DNA of 64,000 nt from assembly GCF_900129095.1 (NCBI RefSeq), contig NZ_FQVA01000001.1, positions 1,811,615 through 1,875,614 on the forward strand, in the 5' to 3' direction. The DNA is from Microbulbifer donghaiensis (GTDB lineage Bacteria > Pseudomonadota > Gammaproteobacteria > Pseudomonadales > Cellvibrionaceae). Shown piece by piece: positions 16,857 to 25,139 of this stretch. The number at the start of each line of letters is the position of its first letter. Position 1 is the first letter of the stretch. The position numbers and the translations under genes are program-made. The notes beneath the pieces are model-generated. The model was given only the letters and a program-made list of their open reading frames with translations, was not told the origin of the DNA and made no database searches.

Positions 16857-17618
16857 TTAGGGCGCAATAGTGCCGTTCAACAGATGAGATCCGTCATAGG
16901 GAAAGACAATATCCGGATCTGGAGCCTCTGCGCGTTGGTCGCACTCCGGACACTGCACCGCAGTAAGCAGGTGGCGGATCACGTTCAGTCGCGCGATTTT
17001 CTTGTTGTTGGCTCGTACCACATACCAGGGCACCAATTCGCTGTGGCTCTTGGCGAACATTTCGTTGCGGGCGACGCTGTACTCTTGCCAGTGCTTTACC
17101 GCCACCTCGTCCACCGGGCTGATTTTCCACTGTTTGAGCGGATCCACCCTGCGGTCCTTCATGCGCTTTCGCTGCTCTTCTTTGTCGATGTCCAGGTAGT
17201 ACTTGATGATCTGAATACCGGAGCGCACCAGCATCGTTTCGAAAGGCACTACCGAATCCATAAAGTCACGGTATTCCTGGTCGGTGCAGAATCCCATGAC
17301 CCGCTCGACCCCGGCGCGGTTGTACCAGCTGCGGTTGAACAACACCATTTCCTGCCGCGATGGCAAATGGGGAATGAAACGCTGGAAATACCAGCTGGCG
17401 CTATCCCGGTCCGAGGGCTTGCCCAGCGCCACCACACGTGTCTCCCGCGGGCTCAGGTGCTGGACAATACGTTTGATAGTGCCGTCCTTGCCGGCCGCAT
17501 CGCGCCCTTCGAACAATACGAGAATCTGCAGATCGTGTTCGATCAGGTGGCGCTGCAGTGTCACCAGCCTGATCTGCAGTTCGCGCAGTGCCTGCTTGTA
17601 ACCGATTTTGCCGCTCAA
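16857..17618 (-). CDS. ppk2: Polyphosphate kinase 2 (PPK2 family)
   Basis: This 253-residue single-domain PPK2 has Walker A 'LFEGRDAAGKDGTIKR' (about residues 35-50), the 'PSDRDSASWYFQRF' region, Walker B 'LFNRSWYNRAGVE' and a lid with 'RRVDPLKQWKISPVD'. PPK2 enzymes transfer phosphate between polyphosphate and nucleotides, usually ADP or GDP (class I). The residues visible do not fix the nucleotide preference. It starts with TTG at 17618 after AAGGGTGAACA. It is far from ppk1/ppx (54-58 kb), so the window carries two unrelated polyphosphate kinases. A weak hairpin lies at 16828-16858 just past its stop. Confidence 0.93.
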   Translation of the reverse strand: MSGKIGYKQALRELQIRLVTLQRHLIEHDLQILVLFEGRDAAGKDGTIKRIVQHLSPRETRVVALGKPSDRDSASWYFQRFIPHLPSRQEMVLFNRSWYNRAGVERVMGFCTDQEYRDFMDSVVPFETMLVRSGIQIIKYYLDIDKEEQRKRMKDRRVDPLKQWKISPVDEVAVKHWQEYSVARNEMFAKSHSELVPWYVVRANNKKIARLNVIRHLLTAVQCPECDQRAEAPDPDIVFPYDGSHLLNGTIAP

Positions 17619-17949
17619 TGTTCACCCTTCCCTTTCGCCCCATCGGCATCGCCAACCCCGCGGCTGAAAACTGATTCTCTCTGTCAGGTCATCAAATCTT
17701 CGCGAGATGGTGCCGGGGTAGCAATCCCATATCGGCAAACTATAGACTGTGCGGATAGTATTCCGCAGCACGCCCGACTGCCCGCTATCTATCCCCGCTT
17801 CCGCATTGATGAATTACTTGCCCAGCGATCCGCGCGATGAACGGCTGTCAGCGCAAATGCAAGCAACGGGGCTTGTTCTTTCCAGTTTTCACACGTAATC
17901 TCAACAGGAGATCAGATAATAAAAACTTCGGGCCACCCGAAATTATTCC
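17619..17949. other. 331-bp divergent intergenic region
   Basis: The gap separates ppk2 (minus) and the small CopL-like gene (plus) and must hold promoters for both. I see a short hairpin TTCGGGCCACCCGAA at 17927-17941 directly before the ATG at 17950, where it could mask translation initiation. A 29-codon reading frame from 17809 lacks a ribosome-binding site and is not called. No other motif was convincing. Confidence 0.4.
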
Positions 17950-18318
17950 ATGAACGACGCGCTTTCCCGGATACTGCTGATATTTTTGCTACTGGCACTG
18001 AACGGCCAGGCCTTTGCAGCACCCTGCGCGTCCACTGGCACTGGCGATGACAGCCACCACCAAAGTTCCGATCTGGCGACCGCTGATCACTGCGCCATGG
18101 ATGAGTCTGCACATCACTGCGATTCCGGTGGCACAGGTAAAACCCTCGAGGCCTGTGAACAGGCCTGTAGCTGTTGCCCGGGCCACTGCGCCAGTGCCAT
18201 GCCCGGCAGTGAAATCCATGGTTCTGTGAGCCAGCCCACAACGGCGAAAGCCATCTATGTGGAACTCCACTCCTCTCCTCTGCCCGAAGCAGCTCTGCGC
18301 CCTCCCATTGCCGCCTAA
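17950..18318 (+). CDS. Small exported Cys/His-rich protein, CopL-like
   Basis: The 122-residue protein has a signal peptide (MNDALSRILLIFLLLALNGQAFA), then a region rich in His, Asp and Cys ('DDSHHQSS', 'DESAHHCD'). The cluster 'CEQACSCCPGHCAS' and the tail 'SSPLPEAALRPPIAA' follow. The CCPGHCAS cluster and 'SSP.PE.A.(R/K)PP' tail are shared with the protein at 24047-24451, so the two are paralogues. The general layout recalls CopL-type copper-linked proteins. It precedes the TonB receptor operon by 200 bp. A secreted or periplasmic copper-binding or signalling role is inferred from composition and context. Confidence 0.7.
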   Translation: MNDALSRILLIFLLLALNGQAFAAPCASTGTGDDSHHQSSDLATADHCAMDESAHHCDSGGTGKTLEACEQACSCCPGHCASAMPGSEIHGSVSQPTTAKAIYVELHSSPLPEAALRPPIAA

Positions 18319-18431
18319 CGCGGGATAGGTGCGCCTACTGAAAACCCATTCTGCCACTGCGCAGACTGAGCAAGCATTCTGTAGGCTGGGGTATCGCCTG
18401 AATTCCCGCTCTAACCAGTCATGTCCAATAT

Positions 18432-18463
18432 CGCACGGCGTACATCGTATACGCCGGTGCGTT
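18432..18463. promoter_or_regulatory. Strong hairpin upstream of the TonB receptor gene
   Basis: CGCACGGCGTA pairs with TACGCCGGTGCG (one bulge) across a short CATCGTA loop, about 60 bp before the receptor ATG. No T-run follows, so it is not an ordinary terminator; it may be a leader structure or an operator. Confidence 0.45.
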
Positions 18464-18520
18464 AGTCCCTGCACAACCATCGCGCGGGACTCGAAAAAAT
18501 AGAAGATAAAGGAATTCGAG

Positions 18521-21244
18521 ATGACACATACGAGCAACAAGATCGCGAGAACACCGCTGTTTATTGCACTGGCGGCTGCCGCTGCCGGTTACGGCCAAAT
18601 GACTTACGCCCAGGCAGAAGATGCCGGCGCCAAGTCGCAGATCGAAGAAGTCAATGTCACCGGTACCCGCATCAAGCGGGCTGATATCGAGGGCGTCGGC
18701 CCGGTTACCGTACTCGATGAGGCCTCCATTGAGGCCACGGGTATCAGCTCGCTGGAAAACCTGCTGCAGTCCCTGCCCGCCGCAGCCGGCTTCGGCGGCA
18801 ACCAGACCAACGCCTACTGGACCTCAAACGGCTGGGGCACTCCGCAGATCAACCTGCGCGGCCTCGGCATCAATCGCACCCTGGTCATGGTCAACGGCCG
18901 CCGGGTAGTCAACGGCGGCACCGGCGCCAATAGCAGTGTCGACCTGTCCATGATCCCGATGTCACTGGTTTCCAGTGTCGAAGTACTGAAAGACGGCGCC
19001 TCCGCCACTTACGGGGCCGATGCCGTGGCCGGTGTGGTCAACCTGATCACCAAGAAGGAATTCGATGGTCTCGAAATCGAGGGCAAATATGGCCAGACGG
19101 CGCTCGGCGACGGCGAGGAGACGGTACTCGACCTGACCTGGGGCGTATCCGGCGATCGCGGCAACCTGATGGTCAATATGAGCTATCAGAGCAACGAGCC
19201 GTCACCGCTGGTCGACCGCGTGCCCTGCCCGCTGGACGACGATAGCCAGTGCAGTGGCAGCTCGTCCACCATCGGTGGCCGCACCACCCTGCCTGCCGGC
19301 GCCGTACTGGCAGACGGCACAGTGCTGACCGAACCCACCCGCGTCAACTTCAACCAGGACCCTAACGGCAACGGCGATTTCTACGAGCCCTACGACGGGC
19401 TGAAGCACGGCTTCAACTACAACCCGTATTTCAATGCGGTGCAGCCGATCGAGCGTTTCAGCTTTACCACCCTCGGCAACTACGAGATTTCGGACAAGGC
19501 CACCCTGTTCACGGAACTGATGTTCACCAACCGCCAGTCGATGCAGCCCGCCTCACCGGCGAGCCTGTCCAGTCTCGCCTACAGCGCCGATCACCCCACC
19601 AATCCCACCGGCAGCGATTTCGTGCTGGAGCGCCGCCGCCTGCTGGAAAACGGTGCGCGGGATTTCTACCAGGAAGTGGACACCTGGCGCATAGTCACCG
19701 GCATCGAAGGTGACATCAACGACAACTGGGGTTACGACGTCGCGTTTAACTGGGGCCGCAACACCGCCACCGACGCCATCGCCAACAACATCAATATGCA
19801 GCGCGTGGGCGAGACCATCGACACTAACCTGTGCGGCAGCAACGGTATTCCCTGTGCCGACTACCTGGGTTACGGCGACGTCACCCCGGAAGTACTCGAC
19901 TACATCGTCTTCAACCAGGAAGGCACCGGTGGCAACGAGCAGAAAAGCGTGAGCGCGAATATCAACGGTTCCCTGTTCGAACTGCCGGCCGGTACCGTCG
20001 GCATGGCCGCGGGTGTGGAGTGGCGAGAAGACAGCGGCTGGCGCAAGCCGGACTCGCTGGTACAGGCGGGCTATGCACTCGGCAACCAGGAAGACCCAAT
20101 TTCCGGCTCCACCGAAGCGCGGGAAATCTACGGCGAGCTGCTGATACCGGTACTGGCCGATCTACCGCTGGTGCAGTCACTGGAGCTCGACCTGGCCCTG
20201 CGCTACTCCGACTACGACTTGTTTGACGGCAATGATACCTACAAAGCCGGCCTCAATTGGCAGGTCAACGACATGCTGAAAGTGCGCGGCACCATGACCA
20301 CCGCCTTCCGCGTGCCCAACGTGCCGGAACTGTTCGGCGGCGTGTCCGAGGGCAACCTGACCACCACCGACCCGTGCTCAAACTATGCATCACTGGACCC
20401 GTCCAGCACCGTGTACCAAAACTGCCAGGCCGCGGGCGTACCGCTGAATTACACCCAGCTCGGCACCACCATCCTGACCGACCGCGGCGGCAACCCGAAC
20501 CTGACGCCGGAGAGCGCAGAGAGCTTTACCCTCGGCATGGTGTTGCAACCGCTGGATGGACTGTCGCTGACCCTCGACTATTTCGATATCGAGATCGACG
20601 ACGCCATCCGCGAGGTTTCCGGCTCCACCAAGCTCGCCATGTGTTACGAATCTGCGAATCTGGGTCACGCTTTCTGTGCACCGGACCAGCACACCCGCAA
20701 CCCGGTCAACGGCGACGTGAACTACCTGTCTACGCAGAAGTTCAACACCGGTAACGAAGTGATGCAGGGTATCGATTTCGGTGCACTGTATGACTTCGAC
20801 ATGGCCGGCCTGTCGCACACTTTCGACTTCAAGGCCTCATACGTGAAGAAATATGAGACCACCGCCTTCGAAGGCGACGAGCCGTTTGTACTCGACGGTT
20901 TCATCGGCAGTGGCAATGGTGGCTACCCGCACTGGCGCGCCAACGCGTCTCTGACCACGCGCGGCAACCAGTGGAGCGGCACCTACTCGATTCGCATGAT
21001 CGGCGAAGGTGATGACTTCAACGCGGACAGCGGTATCGGTTCCAGCATGCCCAACGTCTTCTACCACAATGTGCAGTTCTCCTATGCGATGAGCGACGCA
21101 CTGCGGATGAGTGTTGGCGTGGACAACCTGTTCGATCAGGAGGCACCCCGTGTCGCCAGCTGGACCGATGGCAATACGGACACCATGACCTACGATCTGG
21201 CCGGCATGCGCAGCTATGTACGCATGACCTACCGCTTCGACTGA
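18521..21244 (+). CDS. TonB-dependent receptor, substrate unknown (copper-island associated)
   Basis: The 907-residue outer-membrane receptor has a signal peptide ending near 'YAQA', then 'IEEVNVTGTRIKRADIEGVG' with a TonB-box-like 'EEVNVTGTR'. The plug motifs are 'INLRGLGINRTLVMVNGRRV' and 'VEVLKDGASATYGADAVAGV'. The barrel ends 'YVRMTYRFD'; Asp follows the usual terminal Phe. The plug type is that of large marine gammaproteobacterial receptors, not the classic siderophore ones. Two PepSY proteins follow after a terminator-like hairpin, a layout typical of metal or siderophore import with reduction. The substrate, possibly a metal complex or peptide, cannot be named. AAGGAATTCGAG precedes the ATG. 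Confidence 0.9.
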   Translation: MTHTSNKIARTPLFIALAAAAAGYGQMTYAQAEDAGAKSQIEEVNVTGTRIKRADIEGVGPVTVLDEASIEATGISSLENLLQSLPAAAGFGGNQTNAYWTSNGWGTPQINLRGLGINRTLVMVNGRRVVNGGTGANSSVDLSMIPMSLVSSVEVLKDGASATYGADAVAGVVNLITKKEFDGLEIEGKYGQTALGDGEETVLDLTWGVSGDRGNLMVNMSYQSNEPSPLVDRVPCPLDDDSQCSGSSSTIGGRTTLPAGAVLADGTVLTEPTRVNFNQDPNGNGDFYEPYDGLKHGFNYNPYFNAVQPIERFSFTTLGNYEISDKATLFTELMFTNRQSMQPASPASLSSLAYSADHPTNPTGSDFVLERRRLLENGARDFYQEVDTWRIVTGIEGDINDNWGYDVAFNWGRNTATDAIANNINMQRVGETIDTNLCGSNGIPCADYLGYGDVTPEVLDYIVFNQEGTGGNEQKSVSANINGSLFELPAGTVGMAAGVEWREDSGWRKPDSLVQAGYALGNQEDPISGSTEAREIYGELLIPVLADLPLVQSLELDLALRYSDYDLFDGNDTYKAGLNWQVNDMLKVRGTMTTAFRVPNVPELFGGVSEGNLTTTDPCSNYASLDPSSTVYQNCQAAGVPLNYTQLGTTILTDRGGNPNLTPESAESFTLGMVLQPLDGLSLTLDYFDIEIDDAIREVSGSTKLAMCYESANLGHAFCAPDQHTRNPVNGDVNYLSTQKFNTGNEVMQGIDFGALYDFDMAGLSHTFDFKASYVKKYETTAFEGDEPFVLDGFIGSGNGGYPHWRANASLTTRGNQWSGTYSIRMIGEGDDFNADSGIGSSMPNVFYHNVQFSYAMSDALRMSVGVDNLFDQEAPRVASWTDGNTDTMTYDLAGMRSYVRMTYRFD

Positions 21245-21260
21245 GCTAGCGGAGACATTC

Positions 21261-21299
21261 ACAGCGGCGGGGGTTAGACTCCCGCCTGCTGTTTATTTT
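21261..21299 (+). terminator. Intrinsic terminator-like hairpin after the TonB receptor
   Basis: CAGCGGCGGG pairs imperfectly with CCCGCCTGCTG around TTAGACT and is followed by TTTATTTT. It would reduce read-through from the receptor gene into the PepSY genes 30 bp further on. Confidence 0.6.
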
Positions 21300-21330
21300 C
21301 TCAGCAGCGGTAACCAAGAGAAAAAACACA

Positions 21331-22053
21331 ATGCAAACAGCTTCTATGACCAGAAAGGTCCACAAATGGATCTTCCTGTTTGTCGGTGTCCAGGCACTGT
21401 TGTGGACCCTGAGCGGCGCCTACATGGTGGTGATGGACCTGGATTTTATCCACGGCGACCACCTGGTGAAAAACCTGGAAGAGCCACTGCCCGCCGCAAC
21501 GGCAGAATTATTTTCTACCATTGAACTGCTGCGCGATCGCACCGATGTTAAATCTGTGCAGCTGAAGTCCATTCGCGAAAAATTATTTTACGTGGTGCGC
21601 GACGCTGACGGCGCCCACCTGATCGACGCCCACAGCGGCGCTGAGGTTTCCCCGCTCGATCAGCAGACCGCCATCGCCCTGGCGGAGTACTACTACAGCG
21701 GCAACCAGTTGGCGTCCTCGGCAGAGTTGATAACCGATAATCCGCCGACCGAACTGCAGTCCCGCCCGTTGCCCCTGTGGCGGGTGAACTTCGATGATCG
21801 CTACGGCACCAGTTTCTATATCGATCCTAATACCGGCGCCCTGGCCACGCGCCGCCACGACTACTGGCGCGCGTTCGATTTCTTCTGGATGCTGCACATC
21901 ATGGATTACGAGGCGCGCGAGAATATCCACAACCCGCTGCTGCTGATCGCCACCCTGTTCAGCCTGGTCAGCGTACTGGCGGGGCTGGTGCTGCTGTTTT
22001 ACAGCTTTGGCAAACGCAGTAGCGCACAGCGACAGCAGGAGGCCACCGCATGA
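21331..22053 (+). CDS. PepSY-domain membrane protein
   Basis: The 240-residue protein has an N-terminal transmembrane helix ('HKWIFLFVGVQALLWTLSGAYMV'), a periplasmic PepSY-like segment and a C-terminal helix ('LLLIATLFSLVSVLAGLVLLFYSF'). The sequence 'FDFFWMLHIMDYEARENIHNP' before the second helix is nearly repeated in the next protein. Its His residues could bind haem or metal, as proposed for PepSY_TM reductases. The ATGA overlap with the next gene shows tight coupling. Proteins of this type usually sit beside TonB receptors and take part in reducing imported metal complexes; that role here is inferred. Confidence 0.83.
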   Translation: MQTASMTRKVHKWIFLFVGVQALLWTLSGAYMVVMDLDFIHGDHLVKNLEEPLPAATAELFSTIELLRDRTDVKSVQLKSIREKLFYVVRDADGAHLIDAHSGAEVSPLDQQTAIALAEYYYSGNQLASSAELITDNPPTELQSRPLPLWRVNFDDRYGTSFYIDPNTGALATRRHDYWRAFDFFWMLHIMDYEARENIHNPLLLIATLFSLVSVLAGLVLLFYSFGKRSSAQRQQEATA

Positions 22054-23945
22054 ATTTTGTCAGAGTGGCCCACAAGTGGCTCAGCCTCGTTATCGGACTC
22101 CAGCTGGCACTGTGGCTGGCCAGCGGACTGGCCTTCAATCTGCTCGATTCCAGTGTCGTCAGCGGCCGGCACTTGGCCGCCGACCCAGCGCCCGCCGAAC
22201 TCAGTACGGCTGACGTGACGGTCAGCCACGATGCTATCGCACGCCTTTACGCACCCGGGTCCGTGATCGATATCCGCCTGCAGCCTGGCTTTGAGCGCCC
22301 GGTCTACCGCGTGCAGACCCAAGACGCAGTAGAGCTGCGCGATGCCCAAAGCGGCACGCCGCTGGTGATCGACAGCGCACGCGCCGCCGCCATCGCCGCG
22401 CGGGATTACGCCGGCGACGACCGTCTGATCGGCGAACCGGTGCCTATGGAATCGGCCAATATGGAGGCGCGCCGACACCAGGGAGCCATGTGGCGCGTGG
22501 ACGTCGCGGACGACTTTGCCACCAGCCTATATATCTCCGCGCAGGACGGCCGGGTGCTGGAACGCCGCAATGACAGCTGGCGGCTGTTCGATATCTTCTG
22601 GATGCTGCACATCATGGACTACACCGAGCGGCAGGATTTCAACAACCCGTTCGTGATTGCATTTGGTCTCGGCGCGCTGTTGATGTCCCTGTCCGGCTGC
22701 CTGCTGCTGTTCACCAGTTTTTCCCGTCACGACTTCAACCTGGTGGCGAAGCTGCGCCGCAGCCGCGTGGCGGTGCAGCTGTTTGACAGCAATGCCAACC
22801 CGCTCAATGAGCTGGCGCTGGCGAGTGGCAGCAACCTGTTCGACGGCCTCGCCGCCAACGGTGTACAGCTGCCGTCCAACTGCGGCGGTGGCGGCAGCTG
22901 CGGCCTGTGCCAGGTGCGCATGGACACGGATGCACCGGTCAGTGCCAGTGAAAAGGCGCTGCTGTCCCGAAGTGAGCTGGACGCAGGTTACCGGCTGGCC
23001 TGCCAACAGCGCGCCAGCGCCGCAACGCGCCTGACCCTGGATGACAGCCTGCTGCAGGCCAGCCAGTACACTACGGAGGTGGTGCAAACCCGCTTCCTGA
23101 CACCGTTCATCAAGGAAATTCACCTGCGCCTGCCGGATACAGCCAACTTTGCCTTCCGCGCCGGCAGTTTTGTGCAGATCGAAGTGCCGCCACACCAGCT
23201 GCGGCTGGCGGACCTGCCGGTGGATACCGAGTTCCGCGCGGACTGGCACCAGTGGCAGGTTGCGGGCAACGCCGGACACCGCGAACCCGTGCGGCGCTCC
23301 TACTCAATGGCTAACGCGCCCGGCGAGCCCATGGCCAACGCGCCCGGCGAAGTCATGCCCGGCAACCAGTCCGCGAGCGGCAACAGCGTCGTACTGAACG
23401 TGCGTATTCAGCCACCACCCCAGAGCGACCACACGGTGCCCGGTGGCGTGGGATCGAGTTTCATGTTCAACCTGCAGCCCGGTGACCGCGTGAAAGTATC
23501 CGGGCCCTTCGGCAATTTCCATGCTGCGGAGACTGGCCGCGAGATGGTGATTATCGGTGGCGGTGCAGGCATGGCTCCGCTGCGCTCGATCATCGTGGAC
23601 CAGCTGCGCAATCGGGGCAGCGGCCGCAAAATCAGTTTCTGGTACGGGGCGCGCAGCCTGCGCGAAGTGTTCTACGCAGAGGAGTTCCACCAGCTGGCCG
23701 CCGAGCACGGCAATTTCGCCTGGCACCTGGGCCTGTCGGAGCCGCGCGCGGAGGACAACTGGTCCGGAGCCAGCGGCTTCATCAGCGATATCGTCGCGGA
23801 ACAGTACCTGCGCAGTCACCCGGAAATCGGCAACTGTGAGTTCTATCTCTGCGGCCCGCCGCCGATGCTGAAAGCCTGTATCGCCATGCTCACGGCACTG
23901 GGGGTCGCGGAAGACAGGATCGCATTCGACGACTTCGGCTGCTGA
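22050..23945 (+). CDS. PepSY transmembrane protein fused to 2Fe-2S ferredoxin and NAD(P)H/FAD reductase (NqrF-like)
   Basis: The 631-residue protein has three parts. Residues ~1-235 form a PepSY membrane unit with helices near 8-30 and 205-225 and the 'FWMLHIMDYTERQDFNNP' motif shared with the preceding protein. Residues ~240-330 form a plant-type [2Fe-2S] domain with Cys278, Cys284, Cys287 ('NCGGGGSCGLC') and Cys318. The rest is a ferredoxin-NADP reductase-like module with FAD motif 'RRSYSMAN', NAD motif 'IIGGGAGMAPLRSI' (about residue 502) and 'YLCGPPPML'. The last two resemble NqrF. A complete electron path from NAD(P)H to the membrane/periplasm is implied. A short in-frame duplication (MANAPGE twice) lies near residue 420. 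Confidence 0.9.
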   Translation: MNFVRVAHKWLSLVIGLQLALWLASGLAFNLLDSSVVSGRHLAADPAPAELSTADVTVSHDAIARLYAPGSVIDIRLQPGFERPVYRVQTQDAVELRDAQSGTPLVIDSARAAAIAARDYAGDDRLIGEPVPMESANMEARRHQGAMWRVDVADDFATSLYISAQDGRVLERRNDSWRLFDIFWMLHIMDYTERQDFNNPFVIAFGLGALLMSLSGCLLLFTSFSRHDFNLVAKLRRSRVAVQLFDSNANPLNELALASGSNLFDGLAANGVQLPSNCGGGGSCGLCQVRMDTDAPVSASEKALLSRSELDAGYRLACQQRASAATRLTLDDSLLQASQYTTEVVQTRFLTPFIKEIHLRLPDTANFAFRAGSFVQIEVPPHQLRLADLPVDTEFRADWHQWQVAGNAGHREPVRRSYSMANAPGEPMANAPGEVMPGNQSASGNSVVLNVRIQPPPQSDHTVPGGVGSSFMFNLQPGDRVKVSGPFGNFHAAETGREMVIIGGGAGMAPLRSIIVDQLRNRGSGRKISFWYGARSLREVFYAEEFHQLAAEHGNFAWHLGLSEPRAEDNWSGASGFISDIVAEQYLRSHPEIGNCEFYLCGPPPMLKACIAMLTALGVAEDRIAFDDFGC

Positions 23946-24046
23946 TTGCGCGGCTGGTGCCGGCCGCCGGAACCCCCGGCGCCGGCGCTTGCCAAGCCGC
24001 CGTGCAACCTCTAACCTTCGGGACCAGATTTCACCCAGCGCCGCAT

Positions 24047-24451
24047 ATGCAAAAGATCATCGCGAAATCACTGCTGTTGCTGATGTTGATCACCGTTTTC
24101 GGACAGGTGATGGCTCAGCCGTGCGCGGATATGCATACGCAGATGATGACCAGCAGCACGGAAATGATGGGCGACCACCGGATGGAAGACGGTGGTGACG
24201 AGCACGACGCCCACTGCGGCGACGGTATGGCGATGGCTGCCGAGTTGCAGTCCCACTGTGGCGAAGCCCCCAGCGCTGCGGACGACTGCGGCCAGAGTTG
24301 TACCTGCTGCCCCGGTCACTGCGCCTCCGTACTGCCCACCACCGAGCTCGGCAGCAATGCCGTGCCGCCGGCCTTCGCGATCAATACCTATCGCGATATC
24401 ACCTCCTCTCCAAACCCGGAATCCGCGATCAAGCCGCCGAGAGTTGGCTGA
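24047..24451 (+). CDS. Small exported Met/His/Cys-rich protein, CopL-like
   Basis: The ~134-residue protein begins at an ATG (24047) that opens a signal peptide (MQKIIAKSLLLLMLITVFGQ). The mature part is rich in Met and His ('MHTQMMTSSTEMMGDHRMED'), then carries 'CGQSCTCCPGHCAS' and ends 'SSPNPESAIKPPRVG'. The Cys cluster and tail align with the product of 17950-18318. It stands directly upstream of the DUF411, multicopper oxidase and CopB genes, the position of copL in Xanthomonas-type copper operons. Copper binding is strongly suggested by composition; the regulatory role is inference. Starts further upstream in frame would destroy the signal peptide. Confidence 0.75.
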   Translation: MQKIIAKSLLLLMLITVFGQVMAQPCADMHTQMMTSSTEMMGDHRMEDGGDEHDAHCGDGMAMAAELQSHCGEAPSAADDCGQSCTCCPGHCASVLPTTELGSNAVPPAFAINTYRDITSSPNPESAIKPPRVG

Positions 24452-24613
24452 TACGGGGTCAATCCGTCCAGAGCTAACGCTCCCCCCTCCCCAATTGGAC
24501 TGATTCCGCGGTGTCGTTTTTTGCTCCGCGGTAGCGAACCGGTTAGCAATCCGGACAACGACTGCAATTCACTGCACCCGAACAAACTGCAAATACAAAT
24601 TGAGAGAACTGCC

Positions 24614-25132
24614 ATGACCATCAAGTCCATGACTTCTGCCCTGGTTGCGTGCGCCCTGCTGGCCCTGACCGCCTGTGCGGACGCGGAGTCCGGCAACGCG
24701 CAAAACAGTGCGGCACAGACCGCCGACAGCGCCACTATCGAACTGACCACCTTCAAGAGCGCTACTTGCGGCTGCTGCAAGAAGTGGGTGAATCACGCGC
24801 GCGATAATGGCTTCAACGTCACCGCCCGCGATGTGGATGACCTGAACGGCGTCAAGAACCGTCACCAAATCGAACCCCGCCATCAGTCCTGCCACACCAG
24901 CGTGTCGAGCGAGGGCTATGTTTTCGAAGGACACGTCCCGGCCAAGCTCATCCGCCAGTTCCTGCAGAATCCGCCGGCGGGCGCCCGCGGCCTCGCCGTG
25001 CCGGCCATGCCGCTGGGCAGCCCGGGTATGGAAGTGGATGGCCGCTTTACCCCCTATAACGTCATGCTGCTGAACAGCGACGGCAGCGAGAGCGTCTACG
25101 CGCGCCTGGACAGCATCGAACAGCAGCACTGA
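24614..25132 (+). CDS. copG: DUF411 protein, CopG-type periplasmic copper protein
   Basis: The ~172-residue protein has an N-terminal lipoprotein-like signal (LLALTAC) and a DUF411 domain beginning 'IELTTFKSATCGCCKKWVNH'. The CGCC motif is the copper-cluster ligand set known for CopG. 'HQIEPRHQSCHTSV' and 'YVFEGHVPAKLI' are family motifs, and 'GLAVPAMPLGSPGME' follows. CopG is a copper redox or chaperone protein of the periplasm. The ATG at 24614 was chosen because the signal begins there and GAGAGAACTGCC precedes it. The gene is separated by 7 bp from the multicopper oxidase gene, so they share a transcript. Confidence 0.9.
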   Translation: MTIKSMTSALVACALLALTACADAESGNAQNSAAQTADSATIELTTFKSATCGCCKKWVNHARDNGFNVTARDVDDLNGVKNRHQIEPRHQSCHTSVSSEGYVFEGHVPAKLIRQFLQNPPAGARGLAVPAMPLGSPGMEVDGRFTPYNVMLLNSDGSESVYARLDSIEQQH

Positions 25133-25139
25133 GGCGGCC

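Noticed and set aside
17809..17898. A 29-codon reading frame before the CopL-like gene.
   Set aside because: No ribosome-binding site, unremarkable sequence, no homology I can recognise.
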